Assembly: GCA_018902545.1 (NCBI GenBank)
Contig: JAHIQM010000004.1
Span: 1-64,000 of the forward strand
DNA length: 64,000 nucleotides
From: Pseudomonadota bacterium
Lineage (GTDB): Bacteria > Desulfobacterota > Desulfovibrionia > Desulfovibrionales > Desulfomicrobiaceae
Reading direction: 5' to 3'
The notes beneath the pieces are model-generated. The model saw nothing but the letters and a program-made list of their open reading frames with translations. It had not been told where the DNA came from and searched no databases. Below are positions 1-7,665 of this stretch, piece by piece (the stretch's first letter is position 1; every line of letters begins with the position of its first letter). The translations under genes and the position numbers were made by a program.

Positions 1-398
1 CCATGCAGACCGCTCGCGCCACGGAGGAGATCCGAGGCAAAATCCAGGGCATCCAGGGCGCGACCGGGGTCACGGTAGCGGAGATCCAGCAGGTCAGCCA
101 GGTCATCAACGATGTGGACTCCATCGTCGGGACCATTGCTGTTGCGGTGGAAGAGCAGTCCGTGACCACCCGCGACATCGCCGAAAACGTGGGACAGGCC
201 TCCCAGGGCGTTCAGGAAGTCAACGAGAACGTGTCCCAGGCCGAATCCGTGACCCGAGACATCGCCAAGGAAGTGTCCTCCGTGAACCAGGCCTCCGGGG
301 CCATCGCCCAGTCCGCCGAAGCGGTGCAGCGCAGCTCTGAGAACCTGAGCGGACTGGCCCGCGATCTCAACGCCATGGTCGGCAAGTTCAAGATCTGA
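1..398 (+). CDS. Methyl-accepting chemotaxis protein, C-terminal part
   Basis: This is the 3' end of a chemotaxis receptor gene; the reading frame is open through the left edge, so the sensory, membrane and HAMP parts lie outside. The visible ~131 residues are the end of the long cytoplasmic coiled coil: heptad-rich Ala/Ser/Val/Gln sequence with repeats such as EEQSVTTRDIAENV and a typical ending (LARDLNAMVGKFKI). In this family this segment belongs to the adaptation region next to the CheA/CheW-binding tip. No CheR-tethering pentapeptide is visible at the C-terminus. It is followed at once by a strong terminator, so it ends its transcript. The ligand cannot be inferred. Confidence 0.93.
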   Translation, partial: MQTARATEEIRGKIQGIQGATGVTVAEIQQVSQVINDVDSIVGTIAVAVEEQSVTTRDIAENVGQASQGVQEVNENVSQAESVTRDIAKEVSSVNQASGAIAQSAEAVQRSSENLSGLARDLNAMVGKFKI

Positions 399-432
399 GT
401 CTGCCTGGATTGGCGGCAGCACAGGTTCAAGC

Positions 433-464
433 AAGCCCGGCCTACAAAGCCGGGCTTTTTCTTT
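433..464 (+). terminator. Intrinsic terminator after the chemotaxis receptor
   Basis: AAGCCCGGC and GCCGGGCTT form a perfect 9-bp stem around a 7-nt loop, followed by a T-rich run (TTTTTCTTT). It begins 35 nt after the receptor stop codon. Confidence 0.93.
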
Positions 465-501
465 GCAAGGAAGGTGGCGCGGGTTTTCGTTTGCGTGGAG
501 A

Positions 502-678
502 GGCGGGCGCGGGTTGGTCCGGTCAGGCCGCTTCGAAACTCCCTCGCGGGCCTCGTACGGCGCAATCGCTGCGTGCAGGGCGAAAAAGCGGAGCAAGACG
601 AACGGCAACGATTCCGCCAACGATGCCTGGCTCAGTCAGACAGTCGAAGCAACCTGACCGGACCAACCCGCACCCGCC
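502..678 (-). repeat. Structured palindromic repeat, copy A
   Basis: About 177 nt, read on the minus strand. A 35-bp outer stem pairs 644-678 with 502-536. Its only departures from Watson-Crick pairing are three U-G pairs, all with U on the 5' arm. Inside are a conserved single-stranded core (CTGTCTGACTGAGCCAGGCA), a copy-specific ~14-bp inner stem whose loop ends in CGCCCTGCACGCA, and a second conserved core (TACGAGGCCCGCGAGGGAG). The same cores recur at 14652, 15276 and 42346 with other stem sequences. No protein is encoded. It lies between a terminator and the 3' end of the leftward DUF4105 gene. I do not recognise the family. Confidence 0.8.
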
Positions 679-734
679 ACGGTACTGTGACGCGTTATCA
701 AAGCGATATGATGGTGTGCGTTGCATCCAGGGGA

Positions 735-1730
735 TCAAAAAGTAGATGCACCCGGAACCGGAATGCCGTCGCGGATGCGCAGCGAGAAATCCGGATCATC
801 GCCCAGGGCCTGGGCACGGGCATTGATGTGGCTGATCCGCTTGAGCTCGGCAAAGGGCAGCCGGGTGTCGAGCATGCCGCGCTCATAGGCCATCTCGTCC
901 AGGAAGCCGTTGACCAGTATGCGCCAGTCAATGCGGGCGTCGCTGGTGTAAGGGCGGGCGTGACCGCGGATGTTGGTCGTGCAGTTGCTTATGAGGGCGT
1001 TGTACCACTGCGGGCGCGCATAAAGCTCGTTGATGTGACGCAGGTACTGCAGAAAAACGGGCCCCGCCACGTCCGGGTTGAAAGCCAGCCGATACAGGTA
1101 CACATCCTCATTGCGGTAATTGGTGCGCAGTCGGATCAGGTCGCGCTCGTCGCCCAGCACGTAGGTCAGCTCATACTGACGGAAGAAACCGCGCAGCGAG
1201 GAGTATTCCTCGCCCACGGTCTTGCGGGTCTCGATGGAGATGCACACGAAATCCTGTTCCCCGAACTGGAAGCTGAGCATGGTGTGCGCGATGAGCTTTG
1301 AGCCCCAGTAGACCTGAAAAAGGTCCACGGCTCGAAGCTCCGAGAGGCGCACGGTCTTGTCGTAATGGCGGACGGTGTACTCGGTTTCCGAGGTATAGTC
1401 GCAGTTGCGGATGTTGCGCAGGGTGATGAGATCGCCGCTCAATTCGGCCCGGGGCAGCACGGCGACATCGGGTTGCCAGTCCCTCGTGTTGGACGGTTCC
1501 AGGGCGAACCACCAGAGCAGGATCAAGCAAAAAAGGGACGCAAAGACAGTCAGACGGAACCTGCGCAGAAACAGCGTCCCGAATAGGAGCCCCCCTGTCG
1601 CCGCCGCTGCGGGAACGGGCCAGGGCTCCGGCAGGTCGCCGTAATAGACGGCCAGCACGCTCCAGCAGAGCACACCGAGCTGCGCGAGATAAAGGAACAT
1701 CTTGGCGACGATCCGGGCCGTATTGCGCAT
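735..1730 (-). CDS. DUF4105 membrane/periplasmic protein
   Basis: About 331 residues. Two or three hydrophobic segments lie near the N-terminus (about residues 8-75), followed by a soluble domain with the features of the DUF4105 family (Lnb N-terminal periplasmic domain-like): SxxF/YxxGxxxF-like strands, a Cys-containing NCTTNIRGHA motif and a late FLDEMAYERGM segment. These are thought to be papain-like enzymes of unknown substrate in the envelope. The ATG at 1730 is chosen because AAGGAG lies about 8 nt upstream; a start at 1754 would overlap the preceding diguanylate cyclase gene by 4 nt. The two genes are therefore probably cotranscribed. The biochemical role is unknown. Confidence 0.8.
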   Translation of the reverse strand: MRNTARIVAKMFLYLAQLGVLCWSVLAVYYGDLPEPWPVPAAAATGGLLFGTLFLRRFRLTVFASLFCLILLWWFALEPSNTRDWQPDVAVLPRAELSGDLITLRNIRNCDYTSETEYTVRHYDKTVRLSELRAVDLFQVYWGSKLIAHTMLSFQFGEQDFVCISIETRKTVGEEYSSLRGFFRQYELTYVLGDERDLIRLRTNYRNEDVYLYRLAFNPDVAGPVFLQYLRHINELYARPQWYNALISNCTTNIRGHARPYTSDARIDWRILVNGFLDEMAYERGMLDTRLPFAELKRISHINARAQALGDDPDFSLRIRDGIPVPGASTF

Positions 1731-1750
1731 GAAATCGCGCTCCTTACTGG

Positions 1751-4700
1751 TCATCTGACCAGCGGTAAAAGCAGCGTCTTTTTTGCCAGCAGTGTCTCAA
1801 AATCCCCTGCCGGCACTGGCGGACTGGCGAGATACCCCTGTAACACGATGGACCCCATAGAGGCCAGCAGGCTGCGTTGCTCCTGCGTTTCAACGCCTTC
1901 GGCGACAAGGCTCAGATTGAGGGTCTGGGCGAGGGACACGATGGCCGCGACAATGGCGCGGCTGTCGGGATCTTCGGTGATGTCCCGCACAAAGGAGCGG
2001 TCGATCTTCAGCCCGTCGATAGGCAGGCGCTTGAGGTAGGACAGGGAGGAGTAGCCGGTGCCGAAATCGTCGAGGAAAAAGGTTCCGCCCGCTTCGCGCA
2101 GGGCCAGCAAGGTCGTCTCGGCCTTGGCCACGTCGCCCATGAGCATGGACTCGGTGATTTCGAAATAGAGGCTGCCGGGCCGCAGCCGGGTGTGCAGCAG
2201 AACCTCGCGCAGGGTCGCGACAAGGTCCGCCCCGGCGAACTGACGCGAGGAGATGTTCACGGACATGGTCAGGTCATGCCCGGCATCCTGCCAGAGCCTG
2301 GCCTGGTGGGCCGCCGTGCGCAGCACCCAGTCGCCCAGGGGCAGGATGAGCCCCGAGTCCTCGGCCAGGGGGATGAATTCCGCCGGGGAAATGAGCTTCC
2401 CGTCATGCCTCCAGCGGATCAGGGCCTCGGCCCCGAGAATCAGCCCGCTTTCCATGTTCACAAACGGTTGATAGAATAGCTCGAACTCTCCTTTTTCAAT
2501 GCCCTTGCGCAGCTTGGACTCCAGCGAAATGCGCCGATGCGCGACGACATCCATTTCCGGGGTGAAATACTGGTAGTTGTTGCGGCCCAGGCTCTTGGCG
2601 CGATACATGGCCATGTCCGCGTTCTTGATCAGCTTGGGTCCCTCAGTGCCGTCGTCGGGGGCGATGGTCAGGCCGACGCTGGCCGTGACGAAGTACTCCA
2701 CATCCCCGTGACGGAACGGCTCTTTAAGGGCATCGAGCACGCGGGTCGTGATATGGCTGGCTCCATCGATGGACTCGATCTCCGGGAGCAGGATCAGGAA
2801 CTCGTCCCCGCCAAGACGAGCCACCGTGTCCCCGCTGCGCAGCAGATTTTCCAGACGCCGGGAAAGCTCCACCAGCAGCTCATCGCCCACGCCGTGCCCC
2901 AACCCGTCGTTGATGGTCTTGAAATTGTCGAGGTCGAGGAAAAGCAGGGCGAGCTTGCTCCCACTGCGCTCAAGCTGCGCCAGAGCCATGCGCAGCCGGT
3001 CGCCGAGCAGGATGCGGTTGGGCAGTCCGGTCAGGGCGTCGTGCTGCGCCTGGTATTCCAGGGCGTCCTGCTGGCGCCTCAGTTCGGTGATGTCGTGGAA
3101 AATGGAGACATAGTTGGTGGTCTGTCCCGCTTCGTTCCTGACCGCGGTAATGGTCAGCCATTCAGGATAGGACTCGCCGTTCTTGCGGCGGTTCCAGATT
3201 TCTCCGGCCCAATGGCCCTCCTCCACCAGCTTGCTCCACATATCGCTGTAGAAATGCTGCGGGTGCCGGTCGGACTTGAGAATGCGCGGATTGCCGCCCA
3301 CCGCCTCCTCGGCGCTGTACCCGGTGATGATGGTGAAACCGGGGTTGACCTGCTCGATGGTTCCGTGCGGGTCGGTGACCACGATGCCCTCGACGGTGTT
3401 TTCGAAGACTTTGGCCGCGAGCAGCAGTTTTTCCTCCGCCTTCTTGCGCGAAGTGATGTCGCGGACCACCGCCAGGAAAAATTCCGGATGCGTGCCCTCG
3501 CCCCACAGCGGAGAGATGGTCGCCAGCCCCCAGAACACGCTGCCGTCCTTGCGCACGTAACGTTTTTCCAGGGTGATTTCCTTGTGTGTCTTGGCGACGA
3601 GGGTTTGCATGGCGTCCTCGGAGATTGGCCAATCCTCCGGGTACACAAGGTCGCGCGGGGTGAGGGCGCCAAGCTCCGAGGCGGAATACCCCATCAGGTC
3701 CGAAAACTTCGCGTTCACCTTGATGAAACGGTGCGTTGACCCATCAAACTGCGCCACGCCCACGCTGGCCATTTCGAAAAAGGCCCTGAAGCGGCGTTCA
3801 CTGGCAGACAAGGCCGCAGTACGCTCCCGCACCTGCCGGCTGAGCCGGGCGTTGAAATAGAAGAGCATGGCCGTAACCACGGTCCCCACGACCAGGAATA
3901 CCGCCAGAACGGAAAGCGCCGTGGTGATGTGGCGCTGTTTCCCTACGCGCAGGCTTTCCTTGAATTCAGGGTAGAGAAATCCGGTCAGGTCGTGGTCCGC
4001 CCCCATCATTCCCAGCTTGACGTACAGGCCGGCGATATGCCGCCAGCGTTCGGGGTTCATGTGCCCGATCTCCACAAAATCGGGACGGATCAGCTCGCGC
4101 ATGGCCCGGGCCTCAAAAAGAAGATACTCAAGCGAAAGATTCGGGGCATAGCGGTCGCGGATCAGCCGGGCCATCTCCTCCGGGTTTTCCATGGCGTAGC
4201 GCCAGCCGCGCTGCACCGCCCGCAGGAAGGCCTCGACCCGCGCCGGATGCTTGCGCACCAGGGCCTCGGTGGCGACCAGACAATCTCCGTAAAAATCTAT
4301 GCCGTAATTGATGGGCCTGATGAATGCGGCGGGAACGCCGCGTTCCTGCATGAAATAGGGCTCGCTGGTCAGGTAGACGCTCATGGCGTCAACCCGCCCG
4401 GCCACGAGATCGTCGATGCTCCAGGAATGCGGAACCCGTTCAATGCCGTGCAGAGGCACCCCTTCGCTGACCAGCATGGCCAGGCACTCCGGGTCCGTCG
4501 CGGGCGTAAGCATGACCCGTTTGCCACGCAGATCATGAGGGGAATCGAAGCGCGCCTCCTTGACGGTCATGAGCACATTGGGCGAATGCTGGAAAATGGC
4601 GGCCAGGGCGACCAGGGGCATGCCTTCCTGACGCTTGATGAGAATGGCCGGGGAATCCACGGCGAAATCGGCCGTGCCGGTGACCAGCGTCGCGGACGGA

Positions 4701-4978
4701 TCCAGCCCCGGCGCGCCCTCCAGCAGTTCGACCTGCAGCCCCTCGTCCCGGAAATACCCCTGCGCCACGGCCGCATAATACCCCGCGAACTGGAACTGAT
4801 GCCGCCATTTGAGCTGCAGTCGCACTGTCTGAGTCTGGGGCGGAGCCGCAAACACGATGCTTGAATAGGCAAAAAGAAAACTTGCCAGAACGCAGATGAG
4901 AACTCGTCTCGAAAAGACCGAAACAGGCTGCGCCACGGGCAGCCCGGCGGGCCAGAGGAAACAGGATCGCGTACTCAT
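1751..4978 (-). CDS. Periplasmic THI5/NMT1-like sensor fused to PAS-PAS-GGDEF-EAL
   Basis: A 1075-residue one-protein c-di-GMP signalling system. After a signal peptide (about residues 25-45) comes a SsuA/THI5-like solute-binding domain (about 48-270) opening with the typical LKWRHQFQFAGYYAA motif. A transmembrane helix (about 350-372), two PAS domains with PAC tails, a GGDEF domain containing an intact RLGGDEF motif, and a C-terminal EAL domain beginning AEALIRW follow. Both output domains keep their signature motifs, so synthesis, breakdown or both are possible. The binding domain suggests sensing of a small pyrimidine-, sulfonate- or amine-like ligand in the periplasm; which one is not visible. 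It overlaps the following DUF4105 gene. Confidence 0.93.
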   Translation of the reverse strand: MSTRSCFLWPAGLPVAQPVSVFSRRVLICVLASFLFAYSSIVFAAPPQTQTVRLQLKWRHQFQFAGYYAAVAQGYFRDEGLQVELLEGAPGLDPSATLVTGTADFAVDSPAILIKRQEGMPLVALAAIFQHSPNVLMTVKEARFDSPHDLRGKRVMLTPATDPECLAMLVSEGVPLHGIERVPHSWSIDDLVAGRVDAMSVYLTSEPYFMQERGVPAAFIRPINYGIDFYGDCLVATEALVRKHPARVEAFLRAVQRGWRYAMENPEEMARLIRDRYAPNLSLEYLLFEARAMRELIRPDFVEIGHMNPERWRHIAGLYVKLGMMGADHDLTGFLYPEFKESLRVGKQRHITTALSVLAVFLVVGTVVTAMLFYFNARLSRQVRERTAALSASERRFRAFFEMASVGVAQFDGSTHRFIKVNAKFSDLMGYSASELGALTPRDLVYPEDWPISEDAMQTLVAKTHKEITLEKRYVRKDGSVFWGLATISPLWGEGTHPEFFLAVVRDITSRKKAEEKLLLAAKVFENTVEGIVVTDPHGTIEQVNPGFTIITGYSAEEAVGGNPRILKSDRHPQHFYSDMWSKLVEEGHWAGEIWNRRKNGESYPEWLTITAVRNEAGQTTNYVSIFHDITELRRQQDALEYQAQHDALTGLPNRILLGDRLRMALAQLERSGSKLALLFLDLDNFKTINDGLGHGVGDELLVELSRRLENLLRSGDTVARLGGDEFLILLPEIESIDGASHITTRVLDALKEPFRHGDVEYFVTASVGLTIAPDDGTEGPKLIKNADMAMYRAKSLGRNNYQYFTPEMDVVAHRRISLESKLRKGIEKGEFELFYQPFVNMESGLILGAEALIRWRHDGKLISPAEFIPLAEDSGLILPLGDWVLRTAAHQARLWQDAGHDLTMSVNISSRQFAGADLVATLREVLLHTRLRPGSLYFEITESMLMGDVAKAETTLLALREAGGTFFLDDFGTGYSSLSYLKRLPIDGLKIDRSFVRDITEDPDSRAIVAAIVSLAQTLNLSLVAEGVETQEQRSLLASMGSIVLQGYLASPPVPAGDFETLLAKKTLLLPLVR

Positions 4979-5114
4979 GAGGAAAACCTACCATCCCGAC
5001 ACGAGGGGTCAAGAGCAAACACGCCTTCCTCCTAGCCGGGAGGCAATATTTTTTCTGATGACCGCTGAAGCCTTCCCGTGTAGGCGAGGCAGACCCTTCT
5101 CACAGGATACAGAC

Positions 5115-5576
5115 ATGACCAACAACGATATTTTGCGCCGATTGCGCTATGCCCTGAACCTCGATAACGCCGGGATTGTGCGGCTCTTCGCCCTTGGCGG
5201 GCATCCCCTGAGCGAAACCGACCTCGACATTCTGCTCAAAAAAGACGACGAGCCCGGATTCGTTGACTGCCCGGACGTGCTTTTGGCCGCCTTTCTGGAC
5301 GGGCTGATCACCGCAAGGCGCGGAGCGCGGGAGTCCGCCCCCGATACAGCGGAAACCCTGAACAACAACCTGATCCTGCGCAAGATCCGCATCGCCCTTG
5401 AGCTCAAAGACACGGACATGGTCCGCATCCTGGACGCGGGCGGCATGGACATATCAAAATCCGAACTCTCGGCCCTGTTCCGCAAGCCGGGGCATCGCAA
5501 TTTCGTGTATTGCCGGGATCAACTGCTGCGCAAATTCCTGAGCGGCCTGGCCACAATCTCGCGGGAGGAACTTTAA
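5115..5576 (+). CDS. DUF1456 (YehS-like) protein
   Basis: A 153-residue cytoplasmic protein with two repeats of the DUF1456 domain. Each starts N-x-I-L-R-(K/R)-(L/I)-R-(Y/I)-A-L (about residues 3 and 84) and carries a downstream acidic ALF/LLKK segment and a closing ...FLDGL or ...FLSGL helix. The family includes E. coli YehS; the function is not established. The start is the ATG giving MTNNDILRRL, which matches the family N-terminus. The stop codon overlaps the start of the next gene by one base (TAATG), so the two are translationally coupled with the S1-domain protein. Confidence 0.88.
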   Translation: MTNNDILRRLRYALNLDNAGIVRLFALGGHPLSETDLDILLKKDDEPGFVDCPDVLLAAFLDGLITARRGARESAPDTAETLNNNLILRKIRIALELKDTDMVRILDAGGMDISKSELSALFRKPGHRNFVYCRDQLLRKFLSGLATISREEL

Positions 5577-6406
5577 TGATTGAATTCGGCAAATCGGCGA
5601 CCCTCAAGGTCATGAAACTGGTCACGGGCGGAGCCTACCTCGATGGCGAGAACCTGGGCGAGGTCTTTGTGCCCAAGCGCGAGCTTCCGGCGGGCACGGC
5701 GGTCGGCGACAGCTTTAGCGTCTTTCTGTACCGCGACTCCGAGACCGTGCTCACGGGCAGCATGAACAGACCCAAGGCCGAAGTCGGCCAGTGCGCGTTC
5801 ATGAAGGTCGTAGCCGTGGCCAAGTCCGGAGTCTTTGTGGACTGGGGCCTGCCCAAAGACCTTTTTGTTCCCACAAGCGAGCAGTACAAAGCGCTTGAGG
5901 AAGGACGCTCCTACGTCATCCTCGTGTATGTGGACGAGCGCACTGGACGCCTGGCAGGCACGGCCAAGCTGCATTCCTATCTGAACGAAGACGGAACCGG
6001 ATTCGCGCCGGGTCAGGAAGTGGATCTGCTCATCAGCGGCTTCTCGGAACTGGGCTTCAAGGCCGTCATCAACAACACCCACCTTGGCCTCGTCTTCCGG
6101 GACGATGCGCCTGCGGAGCTGCGCTACGGCCAGCGCATGAAGGGTTTCGTCAAGGCCATTCGCCCGGACGGCAAGATCGACCTGTCCCTCTTGCCGCCCG
6201 GCAGGAGCGGCCTGGACATGCTCGGGGACCGCATCCTCGCCCATCTGGCGGAATGCGGGGGCAGCACCGACCTGACGGACAAAAGTCCGGCCGAATATAT
6301 CGCCGCCGCCTTCGGGGCCAGCAAGTCCAACTACAAAAAAGCGCTGGGCCGCCTCTACAAACAAAAAAAGATCAGCATCGAGGCGGACCGGATCGTGCTG
6401 CTCTGA
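5576..6406 (+). CDS. S1 RNA-binding protein, CvfB family
   Basis: A 276-residue protein like CvfB/YitL: tandem S1-type OB folds (about residues 1-60, 65-130 and 145-210) followed by a C-terminal winged-helix segment (about 215-275, including AAFGASKSNYKKALGRLYKQ). In Gram-positive bacteria CvfB binds RNA and affects regulation of virulence and stress genes. The ATG at 5576 overlaps the upstream DUF1456 stop and gives the expected family N-terminus (MIEFGKSATLKV). A terminator lies 40 nt downstream. Pairing with a YehS-like gene suggests a shared translation- or RNA-related role, which is inference. Confidence 0.9.
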   Translation: MIEFGKSATLKVMKLVTGGAYLDGENLGEVFVPKRELPAGTAVGDSFSVFLYRDSETVLTGSMNRPKAEVGQCAFMKVVAVAKSGVFVDWGLPKDLFVPTSEQYKALEEGRSYVILVYVDERTGRLAGTAKLHSYLNEDGTGFAPGQEVDLLISGFSELGFKAVINNTHLGLVFRDDAPAELRYGQRMKGFVKAIRPDGKIDLSLLPPGRSGLDMLGDRILAHLAECGGSTDLTDKSPAEYIAAAFGASKSNYKKALGRLYKQKKISIEADRIVLL

Positions 6407-6445
6407 GCCGGATTTGAAGACGCGGGTTGAAATGATCCCTGAACA

Positions 6446-6476
6446 AAAGAGCCGGAGGAAGTTCCCCCGGCTCTTT
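6446..6476 (+). terminator. Intrinsic terminator after the CvfB-like gene
   Basis: AAAGAGCCGG and CCGGCTCTTT form a GC-rich stem around a short loop, ending in TTT. It lies 40 nt after the upstream stop codon. Confidence 0.85.
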
Positions 6477-6596
6477 GCTGTTCATGGAGCAAATATGTCC
6501 CGCCCCCGTTACCAGCGGCGGTCATCTGATTTCACAGTGACAGCGACCGGACGACGGCCCGACCCTGGCGAAAGCTCGCGAAAAACGGCCCTTGAA

Positions 6597-7199
6597 TCAA
6601 AACGGGAAATGTTCTGCAGTCAATTGCTGTAATTTTATTTCACTCTCAGGGCTTTTGGTAGCCACCGCCCATAATTCATGGAACGTTCCACCGCGACGTT
6701 TGCACATGACTGCGGAAAATCCGCATGCGCGCAAATGATCCGTCAGCACACGTTGTGTAAAACCACAACGATGAGCCATGTACAATCTGCCTCTGCTCAA
6801 AAGTAGCCTGTGTCCATAAAGCACATCCAATGGGGCGACAGGGCCGGAAGGAGAAACATAAATAGGTTCTACAAGTTTATCTTCCGCAACAAGAGCGCAG
6901 ACACTTTGCAGGTCCGGACAAGTCAAAACCAGGAAACCTCCGGATTTGAGAACACGTAAAAATTCGGATAACGCACTCGGAACTTCATGCGCATAAACAT
7001 GTTCTATATTATTGCTAGAAAAAACTGCGTCTACGGAGGAAGACTCGACAGAAGTCATATCCGTGATTGTGCCAACGATGTCAGGCTTCATATTAACATC
7101 TATATCTAGACGTATTTCCTGCCATAAGTCCGTATTAAATCCTATTGTTGTCTTGCTTTTATATTTACTCCCACAACCAACATGAAGAAATTTAAGCAT
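6597..7199 (-). CDS. Class I SAM-dependent methyltransferase
   Basis: A 200-residue protein with the methyltransferase-11 pattern: a glycine-rich motif I near the start (LHVGCGSKYKS), the acidic loop LDIDVNMKPDI, motif II/III elements (SVDAVFSSNNIEHVYAHEV, about residues 57-75), and FLRVLKSGGFLVLTCPD. This is the type often found in polysaccharide or glycolipid gene sets (predicted SAM-dependent methyltransferases with an EHV/Y motif). The substrate is unknown. The gene and the 460 bp upstream are clearly more AT-rich than their surroundings, suggesting horizontal acquisition. It stands alone, with no glycosyltransferases beside it. Confidence 0.85.
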   Translation of the reverse strand: MLKFLHVGCGSKYKSKTTIGFNTDLWQEIRLDIDVNMKPDIVGTITDMTSVESSSVDAVFSSNNIEHVYAHEVPSALSEFLRVLKSGGFLVLTCPDLQSVCALVAEDKLVEPIYVSPSGPVAPLDVLYGHRLLLSRGRLYMAHRCGFTQRVLTDHLRACGFSAVMCKRRGGTFHELWAVATKSPESEIKLQQLTAEHFPF

Positions 7200-7665
7200 G
7201 ACATTCCTTAACTAAAAAACAACCAACACTGAAGAAAGAAATCGATATCGCATGGGAAATACACGAACAATCACTATAGCGGCAAGTGAATATTTAATTT
7301 CAAATTAAAATACGGTTGAATATGTAGAAAATAGACTATCCGCCCCCCTGAAATCCGTACTAATATTCCTGGGATTCGCGGATAAATTTGGCCGGAAACG
7401 ACCTGAAATTTAGTCACAGCAGCCGCAGCGTCGCGGCCACGGGCATGACCAGAAACGGGAGGCGATAGCTGACGTTCACCCTTGGGCCAATCATACGGAA
7501 CAGCCCTGAAAAAATACAGCACCGTTCGCACGACACCTACATTAATCCCCGCCCATCAAAAAGGCCAGCCTGACTGGTTCCATTTTTCACCGATAACGGG
7601 CATAAAATCTTGCTTTTCCAGACAGACTCCGACAAAAGCGGACTCAACACTTTTCCGGAGCCCAC
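7200..7665. other. AT-rich intergenic region, no gene seen
   Basis: This divergent spacer separates the leftward methyltransferase from the rightward sigma-54-type regulator. It is AT-rich, especially at 7200-7340. I find no convincing coding frame, structured RNA or sigma-54 promoter in it; promoters for both neighbours presumably lie here. Confidence 0.6.

Noticed and set aside
502-678. Repeat copies A-D as retron RNAs or transposon-guide RNAs
   Set aside because: The outer inverted arms recall retron or guide-RNA elements, but no reverse transcriptase or TnpB/IsrB-like gene lies beside any copy, so the link cannot be supported here.
474-1301. Plus-strand open frame of 275 codons antisense to the DUF4105 gene
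   Set aside because: It runs through repeat A and the complementary strand of a gene with clear family features. Its composition is typical of GC-rich antisense frames.
3929-4864. 311-codon plus-strand frame opposite the GGDEF/EAL protein
   Set aside because: It is antisense to a confidently assigned coding region and has no domain features.
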